Both the position numbers and the translations under genes were made by a program. The notes under the pieces are model-generated. The model ran no database searches and had not been told where the DNA came from. It worked only from the letters and a program-made list of their open reading frames with translations. Positions 16,565 through 24,771 of a DNA stretch of 41,448 bases are shown piece after piece (position 1 is the first letter of the stretch; every line of letters begins with the position of its first letter). This DNA is from Acidobacteriota bacterium (lineage in GTDB: Bacteria > Acidobacteriota > Terriglobia > UBA7540): contig JAKAWG010000044.1 of assembly GCA_021817045.1 (NCBI GenBank), positions 1-41,448 on the forward strand. The letters are read 5' to 3'.

Positions 16565-16654
16565 TATAATTTGCTTATGACGAGCAAACCCAAAAGCAAA
16601 CCCAAGCTTTTTGGCCGTAAATGGATTAAGCCATTTAGAATGATCAATTTATAA
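16565..16654 (+). CDS. Possible leaderless 25-residue basic peptide
   Basis: An open frame from ATG 16577 to the stop TAA at 16652-16654 encodes 25 residues, beginning MTSKPKSKPKLFGRKW and rich in Lys and Arg. A perfect TATAAT at 16565-16570 puts the expected transcription start on or next to the ATG, as in leaderless messages. No convincing -35 element is seen. A small stem (GGCG/CGCC at 16661-16670) follows the stop. It could be real or a chance frame in AT-rich DNA; no family is recognised. The feature span includes the -10 box. Confidence 0.2.
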   Translation, partial: YNLLMTSKPKSKPKLFGRKWIKPFRMINL

Positions 16655-16868
16655 GGGCTAGGCGAACGCCCGCAAATAGTATAAGTTATTGAAAAAAAGC
16701 CACATAAATAACAGCAGGCTCTGAAAAAATCTGGAAACGAATTGAAGCCGTCGCCGCCGGATCGTGCAAGGTGAAGGCAGCAGGCGGCGCAGCTTCTAGC
16801 CCGCCCTTTTTTGTCACATCCCAAGCCAATTACCATGTCTCAGGTTTTCCTGCCGTCCTGCCGATGTA

Positions 16869-17594
16869 GTGACTGAGTCAGGCGATTCACAGTCAGAGCA
16901 GCAAGGGCGCCCGGCGCTCTCCTCAAGAGGAATAACTCTGGCCGGCGCCAGGAAAGCAAGAGGTCTAACGGTCCCATTGAGCTCGCATCACAACGACGGC
17001 TTTACAGTGACCGAACTTCTGATGGTGGTGGCGATTGGGGCGGTTATCGCGGCTCTCGCGCTGCCTTCCGTGCTAAACGCGGTGAACGGTTACCGGCTGC
17101 ACAGCGACGCGGCTAACCTCGCGAGCTACTCCAACATTGCGCGCATGAAGGCCGCGGCTCAGTTTGCTCCCTACCGGATAAACATCAGCATGGCGAACGG
17201 CACCTTCGACATGGAAAAACTGTGCGGCGACACGTCGAGCTCAACGGACGGCAATTGCACCGGTCCTTACAATTCCTTTTCCACTCCGGATATCGAGCTA
17301 GGCACGCAGTATGCTTCAACCGGAGATACTTACTCGAGTTGCCGTCCGTCCTGGATATCCGCGTATCCTGGCGACATCACAGGCGATCCTGCTTCCTGCC
17401 CGACTCTGCTCCAGATTTACTTCAATACACGCGGAGTTCCGGTGACGAGCAGCGGCGATCCGCTGAGTAACGGCGGCGCGGTGGTTTACGTCGCAGACCA
17501 AAACAGTCTGACCGATGCGGTGACGTTTTCGCTCGGTGGTCAAGTGGCGGTCTGGAACTGGGATACCGGCTCGGGGAAATGGGTGATGAGGTGA
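16869..17594 (+). CDS. Minor pseudopilin, FimT/GspH-like
   Basis: A type IV pilin-like protein of up to 241 residues. The prepilin peptidase site is Gly44-Phe45 in DG|FTVTELLMVVAIGAVIAA with the conserved Glu at +5 (Glu49), followed by a single hydrophobic helix. The C-terminal globular domain has four or more cysteines (CGD..., DGNC, SSCR, SCP) that may form disulfides. The start is uncertain. GTG 16869 gives an unusually long leader; TTG 16977 would give a typical leader of eight residues (SSHHNDG), with AGAGG about 12 bases before it. It is the first of four same-strand minor-pilin genes and its stop lies within the ribosome-binding region of the next. Confidence 0.82.
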   Translation: MTESGDSQSEQQGRPALSSRGITLAGARKARGLTVPLSSHHNDGFTVTELLMVVAIGAVIAALALPSVLNAVNGYRLHSDAANLASYSNIARMKAAAQFAPYRINISMANGTFDMEKLCGDTSSSTDGNCTGPYNSFSTPDIELGTQYASTGDTYSSCRPSWISAYPGDITGDPASCPTLLQIYFNTRGVPVTSSGDPLSNGGAVVYVADQNSLTDAVTFSLGGQVAVWNWDTGSGKWVMR

Positions 17595-17598
17595 CGCC

Positions 17599-18225
17599 GT
17601 GAGGAGAGAACAGAACCCTTCAGGAAGGTCGCGCTCGCAACAAGAGCGGCGCTCCGATCAAGGCTTGGGCCTGGTCGAGGCCATGATCGCCGTAGCCATT
17701 GCGCTGATCGCTGCCTTTAGTATGGGAACGGTAATCTTCATCGCCTCAGCAACAGGTAAAAATCAGGGGACTGAAGCAACGCGCGCCACCATTTACGCAC
17801 AAGACAAGATGGAGAAGCTGCTCTCCCTGGACTTCAACACGAGCGGTACGGATGCGAGTAGTTGCGTTCAGTCGGCTTCCTCACAACCTGCAAGCTGCAA
17901 CACGACCGGAATAACTGGGAGCAGTTGGACCCAGGGGCTGCTGGCAGGAGGAACTATTAGCCCTATGGCTCTGTGCGGATCCGCACTTCCAGGCTACGAA
18001 GACTTTCTCGATGCCAGCGGCATACAGTTGACAGGAAGTGGCTGCTCGGCGTTTACCGAGCCTCCGGCCTATATTCGGCAGTGGCAAATCACCGATCTCA
18101 CTCAGCCATCGGGTGGGCCGCCGATGAAGCAGATCACGGTGGCCGTCTATTCGTTGAACGCGGAGAACGCCTTGGGTGGAAAACCGGTTGTCGTGTTGAC
18201 GAGCGTGTTGTCTGATCCGAACTAG
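17599..18225 (+). CDS. Minor pilin, PilV-like
   Basis: A protein of 208 residues with a prepilin leader of 22 residues and cleavage at Gly22-Leu23 (QG|LGLVEAMIAVAIALIAAF), with Glu27 at +5. The GLVEAMIA helix start is typical of PilV/GspI-type minor pilins. The C-terminal domain has several cysteines and ends in a beta pattern (MKQITVAVYSL). The start is GTG 17599, with GAGGTGA (17588-17594) overlapping the stop of the previous gene and only four bases before the start, so translation is probably coupled. It would be part of the priming complex of a type IV pilus or a type II secretion-like pseudopilus. Confidence 0.85.
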   Translation: MRREQNPSGRSRSQQERRSDQGLGLVEAMIAVAIALIAAFSMGTVIFIASATGKNQGTEATRATIYAQDKMEKLLSLDFNTSGTDASSCVQSASSQPASCNTTGITGSSWTQGLLAGGTISPMALCGSALPGYEDFLDASGIQLTGSGCSAFTEPPAYIRQWQITDLTQPSGGPPMKQITVAVYSLNAENALGGKPVVVLTSVLSDPN

Positions 18226-18236
18226 CGGAAATAAAA

Positions 18237-19364
18237 ATGATGCATCATTGCCGGAACAATGACGCGGCAACCTATTTCGCAGCCTTTCGCCGGAGTCTGA
18301 CGTTTGGGAAGCGCCAACGAGCGGAAAATGCCGGGTTCTCCCTTCTCGAGTTGCTTGTCAGCGTGGCGGTGGTCACCGTCGTGATGGGAGCCGTCTTTGA
18401 ATTCATGGGCCAAACCCAAAAGAGATACCAGGGCAACCAGGTTGCGACGGAGGCGAACCAGAGTGCTCGCGCCGCCATGGAAGTCATGACTCAGGAAATC
18501 GGTCAGGCGGGCAATAACCCGAGCTTCATCATGAACGGTTACGCGCCCACCTTTACGGCGAACAAGACCCTTTCCGCAGCGATTACCACACCGAAGGCGC
18601 AATCGCAGTGCGCCGGGCTGAGCCCCGACATCACTCAAGTTAATCCGGGAACCTGGCTCTCGGTGGATACAGGGGCCAACGCCGAGATGGTCCAGGTCAT
18701 TTCCACCTCAGCCGTATCGGGAAATCCCTGCGGCGGGTCAAACCAGATTCAGGCCGTCTTCGAACAAGCCCACGCGTCCGGCGCGCCGGCAATCGTTTAC
18801 AACATGCCTTACCCGAGCGGAATTCTGCAAGGAAGCGCGACCTCCAATGCTCACACCCTCGAGTTCTTTGGCGACATCAACGACGACGGTGTAATCAGGT
18901 ACGTCGTTTACGCGCTTTATGCGCCGCCGACTGCCCCGACGGTGACAATCAATTCCGTTCAGTACACGCTTTACACACTCTACCGGTCCAGCACTCCGGT
19001 AACTTTTGCGGGTAGTGCCACGAACAACTCCGCCTCCCCGGTGGTCCAGAACGTGCTTTACAACCTGAGCGCCGATCAGGGACCTTCGGGGCTGCCGATT
19101 TTCTCCTATCCGAACAATGTCACCGTCAGTATCGTGCCCAATACGGTGACGGTCGTGGGAACTGTGCAGATCAACTTGTGCCTCGCGGTTAACCCGCAAA
19201 GCTTGGAAACGGGCATCGTACAGTGGTACACGATGGCCACGCAGATTCGTCCTGTGAATCTGGCCGCAGCCGTCGACATCGTGCAGAACTCAGGCGGAGC
19301 CAAGTACTTGCCCTTGGAGCCGCCGGGGCTGCCCATGTCGAATCCGTCCAATTATTACCAATAG
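18237..19364 (+). CDS. Minor pilin, PilW-like
   Basis: A protein of 375 residues. The prepilin site is Gly33-Phe34 (AG|FSLLELLVSVAVVTVVMGAVFEF) with Glu38 at +5. The following QKRYQGNQVATEANQSARAAMEVMTQEIGQAG region is typical of PilW/GspJ proteins, as is the long beta-rich C-terminal domain. It starts at ATG 18237 (or ATG 18240), 11 bases after the PilV-like gene, and ends 11 bases before the PilX-like gene. The ribosome-binding site is weak (AGCGGA). It is probably made in step with the other three minor pilins. Confidence 0.85.
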   Translation: MMHHCRNNDAATYFAAFRRSLTFGKRQRAENAGFSLLELLVSVAVVTVVMGAVFEFMGQTQKRYQGNQVATEANQSARAAMEVMTQEIGQAGNNPSFIMNGYAPTFTANKTLSAAITTPKAQSQCAGLSPDITQVNPGTWLSVDTGANAEMVQVISTSAVSGNPCGGSNQIQAVFEQAHASGAPAIVYNMPYPSGILQGSATSNAHTLEFFGDINDDGVIRYVVYALYAPPTAPTVTINSVQYTLYTLYRSSTPVTFAGSATNNSASPVVQNVLYNLSADQGPSGLPIFSYPNNVTVSIVPNTVTVVGTVQINLCLAVNPQSLETGIVQWYTMATQIRPVNLAAAVDIVQNSGGAKYLPLEPPGLPMSNPSNYYQ

Positions 19365-19375
19365 GGGAAGAAGAC

Positions 19376-21073
19376 ATGAAATCGCCAGTTCACGCGAGAG
19401 CAGCCAGGAGACAACGGGATCGCGGCGTGGCGCTTATCCTGGTGATGCTTGCGGTACTCGTCCTCTCTGCGCTCGTTGCGGCCATGGTGTTCTCGGCGCG
19501 CTCGGAGACTTTAGCCAGCTACAACTACAAGCTCGACACGCAGGCGGACTACTTGGCGAAGGCCGGCATCCAGGAAGCGCTCAATTGGTTCCGCAGTCAG
19601 GGTTATCAGCCTGTCCTGGAAAGCCAGGCCAGCACCTACTATCAAGTCACCTCGGACGGCGGCCCCTACAATTTGTACACTGCTAACGCGAGCCCCGTCC
19701 TGTGTAGCAGCGGCTGCTCCTCTAACGGCTCGCAGGTCCAGTTAATTGGCATACTGGGAAGCGGAAGCACAAACTATCCAAACATCGCCAATAGCTCCGG
19801 AACGCTGGTCGCAACGGCATTCAGCCAGGCTCTTTCGAACGTGCGGGTCACAGGCAACACTGGAAACTCCGGGACGTTCTCAGTGAACGCAGTCCTCGTG
19901 AATTATCAGACGGTGAACTCTCCGGTCTGCGCCCAAAGCTGGATCGCGAAGCCGTGCCCGGTCGAGACGTGGCTCATTACGTCGCAGGGAACGTGGACTG
20001 GAAACTCAGGGTCGTCAGGCACTATCGCCAAGACGGTGGAGACGGCAATTATTCAACCCATCTTTTTGCCGTATTGGAGCGACGCTCTGTATGGTTACTG
20101 TTCTGTGAGCATGGGCGGAAGCGCCGGGACGTGCACCGACTCGTTCAATTCCGCGCTCGGTGCATATGCGGGGGGAAATAACCACACGGCCTCGGGAGCT
20201 TGCGATTCGGCTTCGACGAACGTCATTGCCGCGGGTGCAAACGTTGGGGCCAATGGCGGTGTGAGCCTCGGAAGCAACGTCGCGGTGGCGGGAGACGTGC
20301 TCATCGGTTCAGGCGCTCCGGCAGGCTGCGCGGCCAACGGATTTAGCGGTAATGCCTCCTCGGTTCTCGGCGAGGTGATCACGGGCCCGCACGTGGAGCC
20401 GCCGGCGCTGCCGAGTTTCCCGTCCGATTTGTCTTCCTCCGATACGCCCTCTTATTCGTCCTCAGTAGCGTTGCCTTTGCCTTCGGTGAATCCCTGGCCA
20501 AGCACTTTTCCCAGCTCCTATACGCCGCCGTTATCTGGGTTTACTGGAGGTCCCTGCGGCCAAGGGGACTCGTGCGACGGCAGTGCCAGCGAGCCGTTCA
20601 TGATCAATAGCATATCCATCGCGAGCACCAACGTCGTTCAACTTATCGGCGGGCCGAATATCTACAGTCCCGTCTACTACGACATTTATAACTTAGGCGA
20701 GTCGGGTCAGGCCCAGATTCAGGTTTCAGGCTATGTCGTGCTCAATGTTGAGAACTCACTCAGCCTCACCGGCAACGGAATCACAAACGGAATCAGCACA
20801 GATATTCCCCCCGAAGCTGTTCAAATCAACTACGCCGGGACGTCCGCGAGCATCGGAGGCAACGGAGCCGTCTCCGCTGTGGTCACTGCACCCAATGCCA
20901 CGGTGAGTCTGGGAGGGGGCGGCAGCAGCGGATACATGGTGGGTGCGATCCGAGCCGCGAACGTCTTCCTTCAGGGCGGATACCCAGTTCACTATGATAT
21001 TCAGTTGAACCGGCTAGGCGGCGGTACGTTGTCCGTGCCTGTTGTTTCCGCATACAGCCGGAAGAAGTTCTGA
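19376..21073 (+). CDS. PilX/GspK-like minor pilin with long Ser/Gly-rich C-terminus
   Basis: A protein of 565 residues, fourth in the pilin operon. The leader ends at Gly17 in RG|VALILVMLAVLVLSALVAAMVFSARSE; position +5 is Leu and not Glu, as in the GspK/PilX group that sits at the pilus tip. The N-terminal part includes YLAKAGIQEALNWFRSQGY, the usual PilX pattern. From about residue 250 the chain is dominated by Ser, Gly, Asn and Thr with repeated beta-helix-like turns (for example ASIGGNGAVSAVVTAPNATVSLGGGGSSG). This makes it far longer than PilX of Pseudomonas (about 200 residues). The tail could form a beta-helical or adhesive domain; that is an inference. No PilY1 adhesin gene is present. 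The start ATG 19376 follows GGGGAAG. Confidence 0.78.
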   Translation: MKSPVHARAARRQRDRGVALILVMLAVLVLSALVAAMVFSARSETLASYNYKLDTQADYLAKAGIQEALNWFRSQGYQPVLESQASTYYQVTSDGGPYNLYTANASPVLCSSGCSSNGSQVQLIGILGSGSTNYPNIANSSGTLVATAFSQALSNVRVTGNTGNSGTFSVNAVLVNYQTVNSPVCAQSWIAKPCPVETWLITSQGTWTGNSGSSGTIAKTVETAIIQPIFLPYWSDALYGYCSVSMGGSAGTCTDSFNSALGAYAGGNNHTASGACDSASTNVIAAGANVGANGGVSLGSNVAVAGDVLIGSGAPAGCAANGFSGNASSVLGEVITGPHVEPPALPSFPSDLSSSDTPSYSSSVALPLPSVNPWPSTFPSSYTPPLSGFTGGPCGQGDSCDGSASEPFMINSISIASTNVVQLIGGPNIYSPVYYDIYNLGESGQAQIQVSGYVVLNVENSLSLTGNGITNGISTDIPPEAVQINYAGTSASIGGNGAVSAVVTAPNATVSLGGGGSSGYMVGAIRAANVFLQGGYPVHYDIQLNRLGGGTLSVPVVSAYSRKKF

Positions 21074-21103
21074 TGCCTGGAGCGCCGCTAACCACTCCTG
21101 AGT

Positions 21104-21146
21104 CCCCTCCTTACCGAGGAGGGAAACCGCAAGGCGGCGAGGCGGT
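21104..21146. repeat. Palindromic element between convergent pilin and priA genes
   Basis: CCCTCCT (21105-21111) and AGGAGGG (21117-21123) form a 7-base stem with a 5-base loop, followed by a GC-rich half-element (CCGCAAGGCGGCGAGGCGG). It fills the gap between the stops of the PilX-like gene and priA. It may stop transcription from both sides, though there is no T-run, and it resembles dispersed intergenic palindromes. Confidence 0.5.
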
Positions 21147-21148
21147 GG

Positions 21149-23644
21149 CTACATCATGCTGACCGGGTCCACGTCAATCACGAGTGAGCGCGCCGGAATG
21201 CGCTTGCGGGTAGCCTCGGCCGTCGCTCGCCGCAAGACATAATTTAAGTGCGATCTTGAGCGCGACTTCAGCAAAATCTGGACGCGGTAGCGGCGCTCGA
21301 TCCGAGCCAGCGGCGCAGGATTTGGTCCCAAGATTTTAACCTCTCGTTTATCCGCAGCGGCATCAAGCAGCCGTCTGAACTCCTTCGCAGTCTCGGTCGC
21401 GCGCTCGACTTTCGCGTCCTGGGTCACAATACGAGCCATGGCCGCGGCGGGCGGATAGTGCATTACGCGGCGGAAGCCCATCTCCTTGCTGAAGAACCCA
21501 GGATAGTTCTGATCCGCCGCCAGGCGAATCGCATAGTGCTCGGGATAGAACGTTTGCACGAGCACTCGGCCCGCCGCCTCGCCGCGCCCCGCGCGGCCCG
21601 CTGCCTGGGTAAGGATCTGAAACGTGCGCTCGGCGGAGCGAAAGTCCGGCAGGCGCAGCCCCATATCGGCCGCGACAACGCCGACAAGCGTCACGCCGGG
21701 AAAGTCGTGGCCTTTGGCAATGAGCTGCGTTCCGGCCAGAATCTGGATGCGTCCCTCACGAAAGTCAGACAGGATTCGGCGGTAGTGGCCGGGCCGGCTG
21801 GCAACGTCGCGATCCAGGCGCTCGACGCGCGCGGACGGAAACATTTCTCGCAGCTTGTCCTCGATTTTTTCGGTGCCTTCGCCGACGTAATGCAGATATT
21901 CGCTGCCACAGGTGGGACAGCTAGCGGGCGGCGCGGTAGCGTACCCGCAGTAATGGCAGATCAGCCGCTGTTCTCGCCGATGATAGGTGAGAGTAATCGA
22001 GCAGTTCAGGCAGCGCACGGCTTCGCCGCAGCTCCGGCAGAGGACAAACCAAGCGTAACCCCGGTGGTTCAGCAGGATCATCGTCTGGGCGCCCGTTGCG
22101 AGTTGAACTTCGATTTCGTGGTGCAGACGGCGTGAAATGGGCGCCTGCGTGTGGGTCTCCCGGAACTCCTGGCGCATGTCGATGATTTCAACGGAGGCAA
22201 GCGGCCGGCCGGCAACCCGTTGAGGGAGCGTCAGCAGGCGGTACTTTCCTTTCTGAGCGTTCGAGTAGGATTCAAGCGAAGGCGTGGCTGATCCCAAGAC
22301 GGCCAGCGCCTGCGCGAGACGGGCGCGTACCACGGCCACATCGCGGCCGTGATAGCGCGGTGTTTCCTGTTGCTTGTAGCTGTCGTCTTGCTCTTCGTCC
22401 ACAATCACGACACCTAGGTTTTTGAGCGGCGCGAACACTGCGGAGCGTGTTCCGAGCACGACGCTGGCTTCGCCGCGCCACACGCGCCACCACGCCTCGC
22501 GTCGCACGGCGTCGGTCAGGCCGCTGTGCAGCACCGCAACTCGTTCCCCGAAACGGCGCAAGAATTCGAATTCGAGCATCGGCGTGAGAGCGATTTCGGG
22601 CACGAGCATCAGCGCGGAAATCCCTCGCGCGAGACTGCCCTCGATAAGCCGAAGGTAAACCTCCGTCTTGCCGCTGCCGGTGACCCCGTGGAGCAGAGAA
22701 ACGGCAAACTCTGTCCGCCCCTGTTGCGCCGTCAGGGATTCGAGTGCGGAGGCCTGCCCGGAATTTAGCTCGATCCTCACCTTCATCTCCTCTCCCGCAA
22801 GCGGGAGAGAGGAGACCATGGCGTCGCGGGTGAGGGCGGCACGGGGGGAAAGGGCTTGAGAATGAGGGATGATTCTCGGCGTCGTCCGCGCATCGCTCAA
22901 GCTCACCAATCCCGAGTGTTCGAGGCGATCCAAAGCTGCGCGCGTAGCGTGACTGGCTTTCAGCAGTTCGCGGTGATCGAGCGCTGAGCCTCCGCGTCGC
23001 AAGGCATCGAGGATGCGGCGAGCGGCAGGCGAAAGTTTGGGGCGGATGTCTCCGGCTGCCGCTAAGCCTGGGGTTAGGCTTACCGCCATCACCTTTCGCG
23101 TCTGGCGCGCTCGCTGGCTGACAGCTATCCACCCTTTCTTCAGCGACTCGTCGACGGCGGCCCTGGAAAACTTTTGCCGCGCTGTCTCGAGCGAAACCGT
23201 GGAACGCTCTTCGACGTAAGTTAGGAAGCGGATCGTTTGGTCCTGGCAGACCTCGGCAAGCAGGTTCGAACGCAGCCGAGCAAGCTCGTTACGGCCACGG
23301 TCGGTGAGCTCGGCAGAGCGTGCCGTCTTCGCGCCTGGCTCCGGCGGGAGCATGGCGCGAAACACTTCGCCCAACGGAGCCACGTAGTATTCTGCCATCC
23401 AAAGCCCAAGGGTCACTAGCTCTGGAGAAAGGATGGGTTCGGTGTCCAGGACCTTGAGGATATCTCGGGCCTGGAGGCCGGGGGCGATCCGTGGCAGAGG
23501 TTCAATCGCGATCCCCATCGCCTTACGAGGGCCAAGCGGCACAATGACGCGCTGGCCGGGACAGATTGTAACCCCCGCAGGAACACGGTATGTCAGCGGT
23601 TCGCAAATCGCCGCCAAAACTGCTACCTGAAAGTAAGCGGACAT
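21149..23644 (-). CDS. priA: Primosomal replication protein N' (PriA helicase)
   Basis: An 831-residue superfamily 2 helicase that reloads the replisome at stalled forks. In order: the N-terminal DNA-binding domain (YFQVAVLAAICEPLTYRVP), a winged-helix region, Walker A GVTGSGKTEVY at about 318-328, the DEEQ box (DEEQDDSYKQ; most PriA have DEEH), GSATPSLES, paired zinc-binding cysteines (CRSCGEAVRCLNC and CHYCGY...CPTCGS) and TQLIAKGHDFPGVTLVG. The length exceeds the roughly 730 residues of E. coli PriA. Part of the excess is a segment at about 262-286 encoded by a repeat-like palindrome. The start ATG 23644 is favoured over the adjacent TTG 23647; no clear ribosome-binding site is seen. It lies 109 bases after the metF-like gene. 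Confidence 0.93.
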   Translation of the reverse strand: MSAYFQVAVLAAICEPLTYRVPAGVTICPGQRVIVPLGPRKAMGIAIEPLPRIAPGLQARDILKVLDTEPILSPELVTLGLWMAEYYVAPLGEVFRAMLPPEPGAKTARSAELTDRGRNELARLRSNLLAEVCQDQTIRFLTYVEERSTVSLETARQKFSRAAVDESLKKGWIAVSQRARQTRKVMAVSLTPGLAAAGDIRPKLSPAARRILDALRRGGSALDHRELLKASHATRAALDRLEHSGLVSLSDARTTPRIIPHSQALSPRAALTRDAMVSSLPLAGEEMKVRIELNSGQASALESLTAQQGRTEFAVSLLHGVTGSGKTEVYLRLIEGSLARGISALMLVPEIALTPMLEFEFLRRFGERVAVLHSGLTDAVRREAWWRVWRGEASVVLGTRSAVFAPLKNLGVVIVDEEQDDSYKQQETPRYHGRDVAVVRARLAQALAVLGSATPSLESYSNAQKGKYRLLTLPQRVAGRPLASVEIIDMRQEFRETHTQAPISRRLHHEIEVQLATGAQTMILLNHRGYAWFVLCRSCGEAVRCLNCSITLTYHRREQRLICHYCGYATAPPASCPTCGSEYLHYVGEGTEKIEDKLREMFPSARVERLDRDVASRPGHYRRILSDFREGRIQILAGTQLIAKGHDFPGVTLVGVVAADMGLRLPDFRSAERTFQILTQAAGRAGRGEAAGRVLVQTFYPEHYAIRLAADQNYPGFFSKEMGFRRVMHYPPAAAMARIVTQDAKVERATETAKEFRRLLDAAADKREVKILGPNPAPLARIERRYRVQILLKSRSRSHLNYVLRRATAEATRKRIPARSLVIDVDPVSMM
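22787..22859. repeat. Repeat-like palindrome inside priA
   Basis: TCTCCCGC (22791-22798) and GCGGGAGA (22801-22808) form an 8-base stem around AA, extended by CTCC on the left and GAGGAG on the right. GGTGAGGGCGG follows at about 22829-22839. This arrangement is that of a common intergenic palindromic repeat, yet here it is read as PriA residues in the linker between the winged-helix and helicase domains (reading about SPRAALTRDA and SLPLAGEEMKV). It keeps the frame open. Confidence 0.6.
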
Positions 23645-23753
23645 CAATGGTTAGTGATCAGCGATCAGCAGAGCAATCGTGACGAGCGGCAGGATAAACG
23701 GTGAGCAACCCGCTACTTACTGCCTGTTGCCTGCCGCATCCCGCTTTCTCCTC
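23645..23753. other. Gap with short direct repeats
   Basis: Between priA and the metF-like gene lie short direct repeats (GATCAGC twice at about 23657-23670; TGCCTGTTGCCTGCC near 23720-23734). They look like remnants of simple repeats. I see no promoter or gene. Confidence 0.35.
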
Positions 23754-24641
23754 TTAGGCGAGGCTTGCGCGGGCGCGCGCCGAAACCAGGTGCTTGTAGA
23801 GCCCGCCAAGTCTTTCGAGCAACTGGATCGCAGCCGGGAAATTCCGTCTGTTGATATGCTCGATGTTCAACCCGATCGGTGGCGGGTCCGGGGGCAGATT
23901 ATCGAACACATCCATGAGGATACGCTGGCATAAATCTGGAGAAGCTCCTTGCAGCAGGTAGTGATCGAGATCGGAGGGAATGTCCGCTCCCAGCCAGCGC
24001 AGAAACTCGATGTCCTTCACATGACTCACCGGCGCGAAGCTGAGGAAGATGCGCGCTTCCAGACCGTTCAGGCGTTGCACAAGCCAGACGATATCATTTG
24101 AGTCGAAAAGTACCTGCGTAGTGAAGAAGACGAGGCCCGCTGCCGTCTTCCGTCGCACGCGGGCGGCTTCGGACTCGCGGCTCGGAATCGAGATGCCGCC
24201 GAGCGTGAGATTGAGCCCGGCCGCGGCTGCCTGGGACGCGGCTTCAATAACGCCGGGTCCGGGGTAGTGCACGCGGCTGCTTTCCCCACCCACCAGGACA
24301 ACGTGATGAATATCGTCGTCGCGTTCGATCTTTTTCAGCCACGAAACTTGGTCCGGTTCGTAAACGACGCACCGGTTGACCACGACTTCGAGCCCGAGCT
24401 CGCGCCGGATCCGGGCTCCGAGCAGGCGAGGCTGCACCCTAGGCACAAACTGCACAGCGCGCGGCTCGCCCCGATTTTCATCATGAATTTCGGGCAGGTT
24501 GATGGCGTCCGCCAGGCCTTTTACCCGTCTCGCATCGTTGACGGCCGCATCGAGACTCTCAGGCTTTCCCGCCGCGGGCGGCACCATTTCAAAAAAAATT
24601 GCCGGCTGCGCCGGGTCAAGAATTCTTTGCTTGAAATCCAT
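23754..24641 (-). CDS. Methylenetetrahydrofolate reductase-like protein
   Basis: A 295-residue TIM-barrel flavoprotein of the methylenetetrahydrofolate reductase superfamily, which reduces 5,10-methylene- to 5-methyl-tetrahydrofolate for methionine synthesis. Family signs are FFEMVPPAAG with the catalytic-type Glu18, the VVLVGGES strand, and RRKTAAGLVFFTTQVLFDSNDIVWLV, matching the KV-AGA-F-ITQ region of MetF, followed by LSFAPVSH and the C-terminal GLNIEHINRRN. Overall similarity to E. coli MetF is moderate, so an altered C1 role is possible. The start ATG 24641 follows GGAAGGG. It is upstream of priA on the same strand, with no other folate or methionine gene beside it. Confidence 0.78.
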   Translation of the reverse strand: MDFKQRILDPAQPAIFFEMVPPAAGKPESLDAAVNDARRVKGLADAINLPEIHDENRGEPRAVQFVPRVQPRLLGARIRRELGLEVVVNRCVVYEPDQVSWLKKIERDDDIHHVVLVGGESSRVHYPGPGVIEAASQAAAAGLNLTLGGISIPSRESEAARVRRKTAAGLVFFTTQVLFDSNDIVWLVQRLNGLEARIFLSFAPVSHVKDIEFLRWLGADIPSDLDHYLLQGASPDLCQRILMDVFDNLPPDPPPIGLNIEHINRRNFPAAIQLLERLGGLYKHLVSARARASLA

Positions 24642-24771
24642 TTGTCCCTTCCGAGGACTCTCGCGTATCCACCAGCTTAAGCTCCATCGAGAAGGCCCGC
24701 AAGGGAGCGCTCCGATTAGCCTTGGTCATGTCAAGGCTTCCGCAGGCGCGGTTGATTTGCTAGTCTAAGCA

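Larger units (their letters stand above)
15982..16868. other. Long non-coding stretch with repeats and AT-rich island
   Basis: No conserved protein is recognisable. It contains a promoter-like pair at 16036-16065, a GC-rich inverted segment near 16165-16190 (CGGCGGGACCGCCGAGACGGCG), an inverted dispersed repeat pair at 16329-16411, and an AT-rich island at about 16490-16720 with TATAAT and a 25-codon basic open frame. It separates the uronate-type locus from the pilin operon, whose promoter could lie within it. Confidence 0.55.

Noticed and set aside
22272..23132. Minus-strand open frame of 286 codons inside priA
   Set aside because: It is another frame of the priA strand, rich in Arg and Pro, with no family signs.
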